This document shows positions 35,696-43,883 of a DNA stretch of 64,000 bases, piece after piece; the first letter of the stretch is position 1, and each line of letters begins with the position of its first letter. Position numbers and translations under genes: made by a program. Source of the DNA: LMUY01 sp964244585 (GTDB lineage Bacteria; Pseudomonadota; Alphaproteobacteria; Acetobacterales; Acetobacteraceae); assembly GCA_964244585.1 (NCBI GenBank), contig CAXTJM010000015.1:15728-79727 (forward strand). The letters run 5' to 3'. The notes beneath the pieces were generated by a model, which saw nothing but the letters and a program-made list of their open reading frames with translations, was not told where the DNA came from and made no database searches.

Positions 35696-36073
35696 TTGGC
35701 TGCTTTCATCGACGTCCATACTCTCATCTTGGCTGGCCGACTTCTTGTGGGCGGCCTTTTCATCGTCGGCGGCATCACTCATTGCTTCGTCTTGCCCACC
35801 ATGGCCCGGCAGATGACCGAGCGTGGCGTCCCCTTCGCCAAACCGGCGCTCATTGCTGGGTCTCTGTTCGAGATTGCCGCGGGACTGGCCGTCATGATTG
35901 GCTGGCTCGTCCCACTTGCGGCAGGCTCCCTCATCGTCTTCACCATCGCAAGTTCATGCATGATGATGAATTTCTGGTCGTTGAGCGGCGAGAAGCGCAT
36001 GGCCGCAATGGACGGCTGGACGTCGAACCTTGGTGTCATCGGTGGCCTGCTGATCGTCGCGGCACTTGCCTGA
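35696..36073 (+). CDS. DoxX-like small membrane protein
   Basis: 125 residues with four hydrophobic helices: LILAGRLLVGGLFIVGGITH, ALIAGSLFEIAAGLAVMIGW and others, matching the DoxX/DoxD family (quinone-linked or membrane redox stress proteins). The start is a TTG at 35696 preceded nine bases upstream by AGGAG. It lies 39 bases after the SDR gene and overlaps the DUF1275 gene that follows. Confidence 0.8.
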   Translation: MAAFIDVHTLILAGRLLVGGLFIVGGITHCFVLPTMARQMTERGVPFAKPALIAGSLFEIAAGLAVMIGWLVPLAAGSLIVFTIASSCMMMNFWSLSGEKRMAAMDGWTSNLGVIGGLLIVAALA

Positions 36074-36773
36074 GCGTGCCGCCGCCGCGCACGCCGAGGC
36101 GCAGCCGACGGTGGCCCGCACGGCGACGTTCCGTGCGCTGGTCTTCGCTGGCGGCATGGCGTTCCTGGCAGGCGCGACCGACGCCTATGGCTTCGTGAAT
36201 CTCCAAGGCTTGTACGTGTCGTTCATGAGCGGCAACACCACCATGCTCGGCATGGCGTTGGGCGGCGGCGGCCTCGCACGTGCGGCCACCATCGCCGGGC
36301 TGATCGGTATGTTCGTGGTCGGCGCGGCGGCCGGAGAGGTCCTGTTCAACCTTGCTGGACGGTTTCGGGTGGCTGCCGTGCCGATCATGGTTTCCGTCCT
36401 GCTCTGCATCCCACTGGCCATGCCGGGTTGGACAGCCGTTGCCCTCGTCTTGGCCATGGGCGCGCTCAACGCCGCCATGAGCAAAGTCGGCAGTGCGAGC
36501 ATAAGCCTGACCTACGTCACCGGAGCGCTGGTAAAATTCGGCCAGGGCGCCGGCAATTGGCTGACGAGACGGCGCGCCGATATCTCGTGGCTGTTGCAGG
36601 CTCCGATGTGGATGAGCCTGCTCGCAGGTTCCATCGCGGCCGCGATGGTGCAGCGACTTGGGGCAGAGCGGCCGTGGCCGCTGCTGGTGATTGGATTGCT
36701 GCTCACAAGCTGTGCGTTGTGGTACCAGACTCATCGCTCCGATCACGCGAACGGCAATACTCCAAAATCTTGA
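36066..36773 (+). CDS. DUF1275 (YoaK-type) membrane protein
   Basis: 235 residues from a TTG start overlapping the DoxX stop. GGMAFLAGATDAYGFVNLQGLYVSFMSGNTTMLGMAL is the family hallmark, and SKVGSASISLTYVTGALVKFGQGAGNW is the second conserved segment. About six membrane helices. The family has no proven function. It is one of two DUF1275 genes in the window and ends 30 bases before tetR, just ahead of operator copy 3. Confidence 0.85.
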   Translation: MPERAAAAHAEAQPTVARTATFRALVFAGGMAFLAGATDAYGFVNLQGLYVSFMSGNTTMLGMALGGGGLARAATIAGLIGMFVVGAAAGEVLFNLAGRFRVAAVPIMVSVLLCIPLAMPGWTAVALVLAMGALNAAMSKVGSASISLTYVTGALVKFGQGAGNWLTRRRADISWLLQAPMWMSLLAGSIAAAMVQRLGAERPWPLLVIGLLLTSCALWYQTHRSDHANGNTPKS

Positions 36774-36795
36774 ATAGAAAGTAGATGTTTCCTTA
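36774..36795. promoter_or_regulatory. TetR-type operator, copy 3 (autoregulatory position)
   Basis: ATAGAAAGT-N4-GTTTCCTTA with the same 9-4-9 geometry as the copies at 31.9 kb. Arms match TTAGGAAGC at 6 of 9 and (reversed) 7 of 9. It ends 8 bases before the tetR ATG at 36804, a position typical of autorepression. Confidence 0.6.
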
Positions 36796-36803
36796 TTTGG
36801 TAC

Positions 36804-37424
36804 ATGAATGACAGCGGTAACACGGCATTGCGCAAACGCGGCCCCGGCCGGCCTCGGGAGTTCGACATGGACGCCGCCTTGGATGCGGCCCTGCTGGTGT
36901 TCCGCGACCGCGGCTACCACGCCGCGTCGCTTGCCGAGTTGGGCGCGGCCATGAACCTCACCGTTGGCAGCATCTACAAGGCTTTCAGCGACAAGCGGGC
37001 GATCTTCATTGCAGCGTTCGACCGGTACACTGGACTTCGGAAACTCCAACTCAGTCGGCGGTTGGAGCGGGCGCAAAGCGGGTTGGACAAGATCCGCGCC
37101 ATGCTCGACTTCTACGCCGAATCCTCGCATGGACCAGAAGGCCGGCTTGGCTGCCTGGTGGTGGGCAGCATCACGGAACTATCTCTTTTCGACGCCGAGA
37201 TCACAGGCCGTCTTGTTGCGTCCCTGCGACGCGTCAAGAAGCAGTTTCGCGACTTCATCGAGTTGGGCAAGTCGGATGGCTCCGTGTCGGCGACCATCGA
37301 CCCTGAGGCATCGGCCTCCCTGCTCTTGGCCCTCGTCCAGGGCTTCCGGGTTGTTGGCAAGACGGGCCGGACCCGGGCCGAGATGATGACCGCGGTGAAC
37401 GAAGCGATGCGGCTGCTCGAGTGA
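36804..37424 (+). CDS. TetR/AcrR-family transcriptional regulator
   Basis: 206 residues. The N-terminal helix-turn-helix (AALDAALLVFRDRGYHAASLAELGAAMNLTVGSIYKAFSDKRAIF, about 23-66) is a clear TetR DNA-binding domain; the C-terminal ligand domain (LGCLVVGSITEL...) resembles the TetR_C group of one-domain effector sensors. The gene is flanked by two copies of the 22-bp inverted repeat and there are two more in the 31.9-kb divergent promoter, so it probably regulates itself, the downstream MFS gene and the monooxygenase and propeller operons. Confidence 0.92.
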   Translation: MNDSGNTALRKRGPGRPREFDMDAALDAALLVFRDRGYHAASLAELGAAMNLTVGSIYKAFSDKRAIFIAAFDRYTGLRKLQLSRRLERAQSGLDKIRAMLDFYAESSHGPEGRLGCLVVGSITELSLFDAEITGRLVASLRRVKKQFRDFIELGKSDGSVSATIDPEASASLLLALVQGFRVVGKTGRTRAEMMTAVNEAMRLLE

Positions 37425-37436
37425 GATTTCGGTAAA

Positions 37437-37458
37437 TTAGGAAGCAGTCGCTCCCATG
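37437..37458. promoter_or_regulatory. TetR-type operator, copy 4 (half-site conserved)
   Basis: TTAGGAAGC-N4-GCTCCCATG. The left arm is identical to that of copy 2; the right arm matches the palindrome at 5 of 9. It overlaps the proposed start codon of the MFS gene (37456), so its AGGAAG may double as the ribosome site. It could equally mean that translation starts at 37516. Confidence 0.45.
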
Positions 37459-38682
37459 CAGTCCCACTCCCTTCGCACACCCGCGCCTCTTGTCCTTCCG
37501 CGGCATGAAGTTGTCATGTCGACATGGCTCGGCCTGCTGCTCGCGACGGCGTGCGGCCTCATCGCCGCCAACATCTACTACGCCCAGCCCCTCGTCGGAC
37601 CGATCAGCGCGGCGCTTCACCTGTCGCCGCGCGCGGCGGGACTGATCGCGACGATGGCGCAGGTCGGCTACGGGGTTGGCCTGCTGTTGGTCGTGCCGCT
37701 TTGCGACCTTTTCGAGAACCGACGCCTGGTGTTCCTGACCCTCTGCGTCGCCGTGCTTGCCCTGCTTGGTGCGGCGGTATCGACGAGCGCGGCTGCGTTC
37801 CTGGCTGCGGCGGCCTTCATCGGCCTGGGCTCGGTCGCCGTTCAGATCCTCGTGCCGTATGCTGCGCATCTAGCCCCGGACGCGTCGCGCGGCCGCGTGG
37901 TCGGCAATGTCATGAGCGGGTTGATGCTCGGCGTCATGCTGGCCCGGCCTTCCGCCAGCCTGGTCACTGAGGCGCTGTCGTGGCGTGCCGTGTTCGTAAT
38001 CTCGTCCGCCCTCATGGCCGGCCTTGCTGTCGTGCTGTGGGTGACATTGCCGCGGCGCCAGCCTGAGCCGGGCATGGGCTATGGTAGCCTGTTGGCATCG
38101 ATGGTGCGGCTGGTGCGCCATACGCCGGTCCTACGGCGCCGGGCGCTCTACCAGGCGTGCCTGTTCGGGGTGTTCAGCCTGTTCTGGACAGCGGTGCCGC
38201 TTCAACTGGCTAACCGCTACCACCTGTCTCAGAACGGCATCGCGCTGTTTGCCCTCGTTGGGGTGACCGGCGCCATTGCGGCGCCGCTGGCCGGCCGCAT
38301 GGCCGACCGGGGCTGGAGCAAGCCGGTCACTGCACTGGCCATGTCATCCGTCGCGGCGGCCCTGCTGCTTGGCCTGCTGGGCTCGTGGCCATCAGGCCTC
38401 GGCCTCCTCATCCTAGCTGCCGCGGCGATCCTGCTGGATTTCGGCGCGGCTGCCAGCGGGGTGATTGGCCAGCGGGCGATCTATGCGCTGAATGCCGCAG
38501 CCCGCGGCCGGCTCAACGGCCTTTACATGGCGACCTTCTTCGGCGGCGGCGCCATCGGATCGGCCCTCGGCGGGTGGAGCTATGCGGAAGGTGGCTGGCC
38601 ACTGACGATGACGTGCGGGCTGCTGCTGCCGCTGATCGCCCTGGCCTACTTCCTGACTGAAAAATCGGAGCCGCAATCATGA
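37456..38682 (+). CDS. MFS efflux transporter (AraJ/YgaY-like drug:H+ group)
   Basis: 408 residues and 12 predicted helices. ANIYYAQPLVGPISAALHLSPRAAGLIATMAQVGYGVGLLLVVPLCDLFENRR is typical of the AraJ-like subgroup of MFS exporters. It sits directly after tetR, the usual arrangement of a regulator and the pump that removes its ligand. Its stop overlaps the next ATG (ATGA at 38679-38682). A start at 37516 (MSTWLGLL) would remove 20 poorly conserved residues. Confidence 0.87.
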   Translation: MQSHSLRTPAPLVLPRHEVVMSTWLGLLLATACGLIAANIYYAQPLVGPISAALHLSPRAAGLIATMAQVGYGVGLLLVVPLCDLFENRRLVFLTLCVAVLALLGAAVSTSAAAFLAAAAFIGLGSVAVQILVPYAAHLAPDASRGRVVGNVMSGLMLGVMLARPSASLVTEALSWRAVFVISSALMAGLAVVLWVTLPRRQPEPGMGYGSLLASMVRLVRHTPVLRRRALYQACLFGVFSLFWTAVPLQLANRYHLSQNGIALFALVGVTGAIAAPLAGRMADRGWSKPVTALAMSSVAAALLLGLLGSWPSGLGLLILAAAAILLDFGAAASGVIGQRAIYALNAAARGRLNGLYMATFFGGGAIGSALGGWSYAEGGWPLTMTCGLLLPLIALAYFLTEKSEPQS

Positions 38683-39626
38683 CTGCACACGACACGCTGC
38701 CGCCTGCCTCTGGCGCTGCCAGGATGATCGACGCGGTGCCGCCGTCCCGGCCCGATCCGCATTTGCACGGGTTCGAGCACAGCTTCCGCACCGTCGATGG
38801 CGTTCGGCTGCACTATGTCGCCGGGGGAAAGGCGGGTGGCGCCGTGGTTGTCCTCCTCGCCGGGTTTCCGGAGAGCTGGTACGCGTGGCGCAAGATCATG
38901 CCGCTGCTTGGATCGGCTTACCGGGTGATTGCGCCGGACCTTCCTGGGCAGGGCGATTCCGACCGCCCGGCCGACGGCTATGACACCCAGTCCCTCGCCG
39001 TGGCCGTGCATGGCCTGTTGCAGCAGATCGGCGTTGACCGCTATTTCCTGGCCGCCCACGATGTGGGGGCCTGGGTCGCATACCCTTATGCGGCAATGTT
39101 CGGCGACGAGGTCCGGCGCCTCGTCCTGATGGACGCCGGCATTCCCGGCATCACCTTGCCGGACGCCCTGCCGACTGCGCCGGACCAAGCCTGGCGCACC
39201 TGGCACTTCGCCTTCCACGGGCTGCAGGACCTTCCCGAGTTGCTGCTTTCAGGCCGCGAGGCCGAGTACCTGGACTGGTTCCTGCGGCGCAAGACGGCCA
39301 ACCCGGAAACGTTCTCGGACGCTGACGTCCAGGAATACCTTCGCGTGTTCAAGAAGGAGGGCGGGCTGCGGGCCGGGCTCGCCTACTACCGCGCCGCATC
39401 CGTCTCGGCACAACAAAACCAGGCGCTGGCTGCCCAGGGCAGGCTGGCGATGCCGGTGCTTGCTCTCGGCTCCGACCAGGGCTCGATCTCGGACATGGCG
39501 ACGCCTTTGCGCGCCTATGCGGACGAATTGAGCGGCGGCTCGATCCCCTTCTGCGGCCATTTCCTACCCGAGGAACAGCCCGAGGTGGTCGCGCGGGAAC
39601 TGCTTCAATTCTTCGGGCAGGCTTGA
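38679..39626 (+). CDS. Epoxide hydrolase/dehalogenase-like alpha/beta hydrolase (Asp nucleophile)
   Basis: 315 residues. The nucleophile elbow is AHDVGAWVAYP with aspartate D128, as in epoxide hydrolases and haloalkane or haloacetate dehalogenases. LLAGFPESWYAWRKIMPLL corresponds to the HGFPE oxyanion motif but with Ala replacing the His. The C-terminal histidine is in FCGHFLPEEQPE. The first ~30 residues are an extension. Epoxide opening would fit with monooxygenase chemistry elsewhere in the regulon; the substrate is not known. Confidence 0.84.
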   Translation: MTAHDTLPPASGAARMIDAVPPSRPDPHLHGFEHSFRTVDGVRLHYVAGGKAGGAVVVLLAGFPESWYAWRKIMPLLGSAYRVIAPDLPGQGDSDRPADGYDTQSLAVAVHGLLQQIGVDRYFLAAHDVGAWVAYPYAAMFGDEVRRLVLMDAGIPGITLPDALPTAPDQAWRTWHFAFHGLQDLPELLLSGREAEYLDWFLRRKTANPETFSDADVQEYLRVFKKEGGLRAGLAYYRAASVSAQQNQALAAQGRLAMPVLALGSDQGSISDMATPLRAYADELSGGSIPFCGHFLPEEQPEVVARELLQFFGQA

Positions 39627-39630
39627 GGAG

Positions 39631-40518
39631 GTGGGGACCGCGACGATCGGCTTCATCGGGTTGGGAGGCATGGGGCAGGCGATCGCCCTCAACCTGCTGC
39701 GTGCCGGACACGGCATGATGGTCTGGAACCGTTCACCAGGTTCTGCGCAGCCCTTGGCAGCGGAGGGCGCCCATGTTGCCGCCAAGGCCGAAGAGGTCGG
39801 AGAGGCCAGCATCGTCTTCTCCATGCTGGCGGATGACCACGCAGCCCGCTCGGTGATCCTGGATGGCGGCGTGCTAGATGCGATGCGCCCTGACGCCGTC
39901 TGGGTCAACCTCGCGACGGTGTCGGTTGCCTTCGCCCGCGAAATGGCTGGGCACTGCCGCGACCGCGGGCTCGGCTACGTAGCGGCCCCGGTCCTCGGGC
40001 GACCCGACGCCGCAGCGTCAGGCAAGCTCCAGATCCTCGCCGCGGGCGACCCGGACCAACTCGCGAAGGTCCAGCCATTGTTGGACGTCGTCGGTGCGAA
40101 GACTTGGCGCCTTGGCGACGAACCCGAGAAGTCGAACGCAGCCAAGCTCGCGACCAACTTCATGATCGCCGCCGCCATCGAAGCGATGGGCGAGGCGGTC
40201 ACGCTAGCCGAGGGCTACGGCGTATCCGGCCCGTCGTTCCTGGACATGATTGCGTCCACGCTGTTCGCCTCGACGATCTACAAGGGATACGGCGGCATGA
40301 TTGCCAAGCGGCGGTATGAACCAGCCGGCTTCGCCATGAAGCTTGCCTTGAAGGACATCCGACTCGTGCTGGAGGCGGCCGAGCACTCCTCAATGCCCAT
40401 GCCGTTCGCGAGCGTGCTGAAGGACAGCTTTCTCGACGGCATTGCCCACGGGGATGGCCACAAGGACTGGTCAGCCTTGGCTGACACGTCGGCGCGCCGT
40501 GCTGGCAGGACGACATAG
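39631..40518 (+). CDS. NAD(P)-dependent beta-hydroxyacid dehydrogenase-like protein
   Basis: 295 residues from GTG 39631 (GAGGAGG just upstream, inside the previous stop region). N-terminal Rossmann motif GFIGLGGMGQAIALNLLRAGH, then the conserved catalytic lysine K172 in KLATNFMIAAAIEAMGEA of the 3-hydroxyisobutyrate/tartronate-semialdehyde dehydrogenase family. The substrate-binding DAPVSGG-like motif is altered to AAPVLGRPD, as in the glyoxylate-reductase and imine-reductase-like branch. Exact reaction unknown. Confidence 0.84.
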   Translation: MGTATIGFIGLGGMGQAIALNLLRAGHGMMVWNRSPGSAQPLAAEGAHVAAKAEEVGEASIVFSMLADDHAARSVILDGGVLDAMRPDAVWVNLATVSVAFAREMAGHCRDRGLGYVAAPVLGRPDAAASGKLQILAAGDPDQLAKVQPLLDVVGAKTWRLGDEPEKSNAAKLATNFMIAAAIEAMGEAVTLAEGYGVSGPSFLDMIASTLFASTIYKGYGGMIAKRRYEPAGFAMKLALKDIRLVLEAAEHSSMPMPFASVLKDSFLDGIAHGDGHKDWSALADTSARRAGRTT

Positions 40519-40589
40519 CGGGAGCTATCCACAGGGCAAGCCCAGGAGCGTTGCCAGTGCTGCATCAGAAATCCTTTCTCAAGAGAGAC

Positions 40590-41042
40590 ATGACCATGGC
40601 CCGACCGAGTCGACCCCGGGCCCTGACAGGCTCTGCTCGGCAGCGCTGCCCGCTCAGCCAGGCCACTTTCCACGGCATTTGGGCAGTGGCTTTTTGTCTT
40701 CAGGCGAGCACCTGCTTTGCCGAGCCGGCTCCGGCTCAGGTTCGGCCGTTCATACAGTCCGTGGCCCTGTTTGACGTTCTGCCGAACCGGACCAAGGAGG
40801 CTCTGCCGCTTTTGCGTCGCTACGCGGCCAACGCGCGACGGCAACCAGGCTGCACCGCTTTTGAGCTGGTCGAAGAGTTGCCTTCGATGACCAACCACTT
40901 CGCGATGCTCGGAACCTGGCGCTCAGACGACGACCGGAAGAGCTACGAGGGCACCAACGACGCCCTGACATTCCGCAACGCACTCCAGCCCTTCACGGCA
41001 AGCCCCGTAGATGAGCGCATCTATAGGGACGTCGCGCCGTGA
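40590..41042 (+). CDS. Exported antibiotic-biosynthesis-monooxygenase (ABM)-domain protein
   Basis: 150 residues from ATG 40590 (AAGAGAG upstream). Basic N-terminus and hydrophobic stretch (HGIWAVAFCLQASTCFAEPA) suggest a Sec signal with cleavage after CFA. The mature part is a single ABM ferredoxin-like domain: FIQSVALFDVLPNRTKEALPLLRRYAANARRQPGCTAFELVEE and TWRSDDDRKSYEGT. ABM proteins in this context are often cofactor-free oxygenases or quinone-binding proteins. Export to the periplasm is unusual. Confidence 0.75.
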   Translation: MTMARPSRPRALTGSARQRCPLSQATFHGIWAVAFCLQASTCFAEPAPAQVRPFIQSVALFDVLPNRTKEALPLLRRYAANARRQPGCTAFELVEELPSMTNHFAMLGTWRSDDDRKSYEGTNDALTFRNALQPFTASPVDERIYRDVAP

Positions 41043-41096
41043 CAAGATCGACTACCTCTTGGACGCGGTCGCCTGGCCTTACCGAGATCTATCAGC

Positions 41097-41972
41097 ATGG
41101 CTGACAGCCATTACGACGTGATCATCATAGGGTCCGGGCCAGGCGGCGGCTCGATGGCGTGGCGGCTTGCGCAAACTGGCAAGCGCATCCTTCTTATTGA
41201 GCGCGGCGACTACATCCTCCGCGAACCACGTAATTGGGACAGCCAGGAGGTTATCGTTGACGGCCGTTACGTTGCCGACCGGACCTGGCGCGGCCACGAC
41301 GGCACCAAGTTCCAGCCCCGGATGCATTCCTGTGTCGGCGGCAACAGCAAGTTCTATGGTGGTGTCCTGCTTCGGCTGCGGGAGCAGGATTTCCGCGAAA
41401 CCCGTCACGAGGACGGACTGTCGCCAGCTTGGCCCGTTTGTTACGACGAGTTCGAGCCGTACTACCAGCAGGCCGAGGATTTATACCACGCCCACGGTCT
41501 GCGGGGCGAGGACCTGACTGAGCCGCGGGCCCCCAACCCCTACTCTTATTCGCCGGTCGCTCACGAGCCGCGGATCAAGGAACTCGCCGATGACCTGAAG
41601 CGGGGCGGCCTGCATCCGTTCCACCTACCTATGGGCGTCCGCCTCGATGAGAAGGATGGCCGCGTGCTGCCCAACTCGCCCTGCATCAAGTGCGAGTCGA
41701 TGAATGGCTTTCCTTGCCCGACGGATGGCAAGGCGGACGCCCAGGTCATGTGCGTCGACCCCGCGCTACGCGACTGTCCTAACCTCGAACTGACCACGAA
41801 CACTGATATCGAGCGCCTCGTCACCGACGCGGCGGGACACAGCGTCACGGGCGTCGTCGGAACGCGTGCGGGCGTCGCTTTCGAAGCCTCGGCAGACCTC
41901 GTCGTGGTCGCGTGCGGCAACGCGGCGCTGCGACGCGATGCGGCTCGGCAGCTGGGTGAGGACAGGATATGA
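41097..41972 (+). pseudogene. GMC-family oxidoreductase, truncated after the FAD domain
   Basis: 291 codons: FAD-binding motif IIIGSGPGGGSMAWRLAQTGKRILLIERGD, then CVGGNSKFYGGVLLRLREQDF and CIKCESMNGFPCPTDGKADAQ, as in bacterial GMC dehydrogenases of over 500 residues. The protein stops soon after ADLVVVACGNAALR, where full-length members continue (ACGAINSAALL...) into the substrate-binding half with the catalytic His. The stop overlaps the ATG of the next gene. A deletion appears to have fused the FAD half to the DMT gene. Probably nonfunctional or a stand-alone FAD domain. Confidence 0.8.
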
Positions 41973-42415
41973 AATTTCTCCTGATTGGCATGGCCATGCT
42001 CGCAGGTGTGACCATCCCGCTCCAGTCGGCCGCGAACGCCGAACTCAACAAAGGATTCGGCCAGGTCGCGGTCGCAGCCCTCGCGATCTATGTCGTGGCG
42101 TTGTGCGGCTTGCTCGTATGCGCGCCATTCTTCGGCGTGTCCCTGCGCGGCCTTGGCATGCGCGCGGTCACGATTCCCTGGTGGGCCTGGGGCGGCGGGT
42201 TGTGCAACCTCCTTTTCGTACTCGCGGCCGCCTTGACGACGCAACGCCTCGGCGCGGCCGCCTTTACGGTGACGATCGCGACAACAGCAACCGTCCTCTC
42301 GATTGCGCTGGACAATTTCGGCTGGCTCGGCCTGGCGCAGCATCCTGTGTCATGGCTGCGCACGGCTGGCGCCGTTCTGGCCATCGGCGGTGTCGTCCTC
42401 GTGTCCCTGTTTTGA
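41969..42415 (+). CDS. DMT-family (DUF606/YdcZ-like) membrane protein
   Basis: 148 residues, four to five hydrophobic segments: FLLIGMAMLAGVTIPLQSAANAELNKGFG, then ALAIYVVALCGLLVCAPFF, WGGGLCNLLFVLAAALTTQRLG and AGAVLAIGGVVLVSLF. This matches the small DUF606 branch of drug/metabolite transporters, which often act as pairs. The ATG overlaps the stop of the truncated GMC gene. Substrate unknown. Confidence 0.82.
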   Translation: MKFLLIGMAMLAGVTIPLQSAANAELNKGFGQVAVAALAIYVVALCGLLVCAPFFGVSLRGLGMRAVTIPWWAWGGGLCNLLFVLAAALTTQRLGAAAFTVTIATTATVLSIALDNFGWLGLAQHPVSWLRTAGAVLAIGGVVLVSLF

Positions 42416-42481
42416 GGGCAGAGCGTCGGTTCGGCCAAGGCCGTGGGCGCGATGGTGCGCCCTAGAGAAGGAGGCTTGAGC

Positions 42482-43192
42482 ATGGCACAGTTTGACGGGC
42501 AGCGCGTCGTCATCATCGGAGGGAGCTCCGGCATCGGCCTCGCCACCGCGAAAGCGTTCGCCGCAGCCGGCGCGCACGTCGTGGTCGCCGCGCGGGCTGG
42601 CGACAAGCTCCTACGCGCAGCCGATGAGGTGGGGCACGGCGCGACGGCCCTGGCTATCGACACCGAGGACGACGCGGCGATCGTAGCCGCGTTCGCGGGC
42701 GGGCCGTTCGACCATGTTGCCATCACGGCCGCGCAGACCGTGACCGGCGGGGTGCGCGGGATGTCGCTTGAGGACGCCTACAAATCGATGAACTCGAAGT
42801 TCTGGGGCGCCTACCGCGTCGCACGTGCGGCCCGCATCACCGACACGGGCTCGCTGACCTTCATCTCCGGCGGCCTCGCCGTGCGCCCTTCCAAGGCTTC
42901 GGTGTTGCAGGGCGCGATCAACGCCGCGCTGGAGGGCCTGGCACGCGGGCTCGCGCTCGAACTTGCGCCGGTGCGGGTAAACGCCGTGTCACCCGGAGTC
43001 ATCGAAACGCCGCTCCATGACAAAATGGACCCGGCGGCACGGGATGCCATGTTCAAGGCAACCGCGGCGCGGCTTCCAGCTGGGCGTATCGGCCATGCCG
43101 ACGACATTGCGAATGCCATCCTGTTCGTCGCCGCGAGCGGCTTCGTCACTGGAGCCACGTTTCGGATCGACGGGGGTGCTGCGGTCGCGTGA
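42482..43192 (+). CDS. Atypical SDR-family oxidoreductase lacking the YxxxK motif
   Basis: 236 residues from ATG 42482 (GGAGG nearby). The cofactor motif GGSSGIGLATAKAFAAAG and VNAVSPGVIETPLHDKM show SDR membership. The catalytic Tyr-x-x-x-Lys is replaced (VLQGAINAALEGLARGLALELAP), as in a known divergent SDR subgroup. Reductase activity is therefore uncertain. Bases 42566-42763 recur, inverted and with one mismatch seen, at 63345-63542. Confidence 0.85.
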   Translation: MAQFDGQRVVIIGGSSGIGLATAKAFAAAGAHVVVAARAGDKLLRAADEVGHGATALAIDTEDDAAIVAAFAGGPFDHVAITAAQTVTGGVRGMSLEDAYKSMNSKFWGAYRVARAARITDTGSLTFISGGLAVRPSKASVLQGAINAALEGLARGLALELAPVRVNAVSPGVIETPLHDKMDPAARDAMFKATAARLPAGRIGHADDIANAILFVAASGFVTGATFRIDGGAAVA

Positions 43193-43303
43193 GGCACAAG
43201 CGAAGGTTCCGACTCCAGATACCGCCGGCATCAGCCGGAGATCTTCCGCATGGTTGGCTAAAGCAAGAATGGGCAATCCCCATTCGCACAAAAGGAGACT
43301 TCG

Positions 43304-43729
43304 ATGGCGATCAGTGACAAGCCGGTTATTACCAAACAGGGCCAGGAAAACCAGGACTCCGGGCAATCGGGTGGACTGCAACTCTTGACCGGGGTTGGCC
43401 AGCAGAACACGCCGACAACCCGGATTTGGCTCGGCAAAGCCACGAACGCCCCTGGCACGCGCTCACTGCCGCACCATCACGGGGAGGCGGAAACGGCCTT
43501 TTACGTGATCTCGGGCCAACTTCGGATGTTCTTCGGCAAAGATTTCGCGGAATACATCGACGCGATGGAGGGCGACTTCGCCTTCGTGCCGGCGGAGATG
43601 CCGCACATCGAGGCGAACATGAAGCCGGATACACCGCTATCGGTGCTGGTGGCGCGTTCACCGAAGGACATCCTGATCAACCTTCCTGACGTCAAGGATG
43701 CCGCTCTTGCCGGCTACCGCCGCGGATGA
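43304..43729 (+). CDS. Cupin-domain protein
   Basis: 141 residues with one cupin barrel. Metal-binding motif 1 is LPHHHGEAETAFYVISG and motif 2 is FVPAEMPHIEANM. AAAAGGAGA lies before the ATG. Single-domain cupins of this kind are often small dioxygenases, isomerases or ligand sensors. It stands alone, 111 bases after the SDR gene; 154 bases without recognisable features separate it from the amidohydrolase. Confidence 0.82.
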   Translation: MAISDKPVITKQGQENQDSGQSGGLQLLTGVGQQNTPTTRIWLGKATNAPGTRSLPHHHGEAETAFYVISGQLRMFFGKDFAEYIDAMEGDFAFVPAEMPHIEANMKPDTPLSVLVARSPKDILINLPDVKDAALAGYRRG

Positions 43730-43883
43730 CGTCCGGTGGCAAACAGACCGCAGATTTGGCGGCAGCGTGTGTCAAGAGAGTGATGCTGCAAGCTGTCATC
43801 ACGCCGGACAAGTTGTTGATGGCCTGATTGCACGTGCTGACCTTGCTCTCAATCGACCCGTGTGACAACCGAAGGACCTAATC

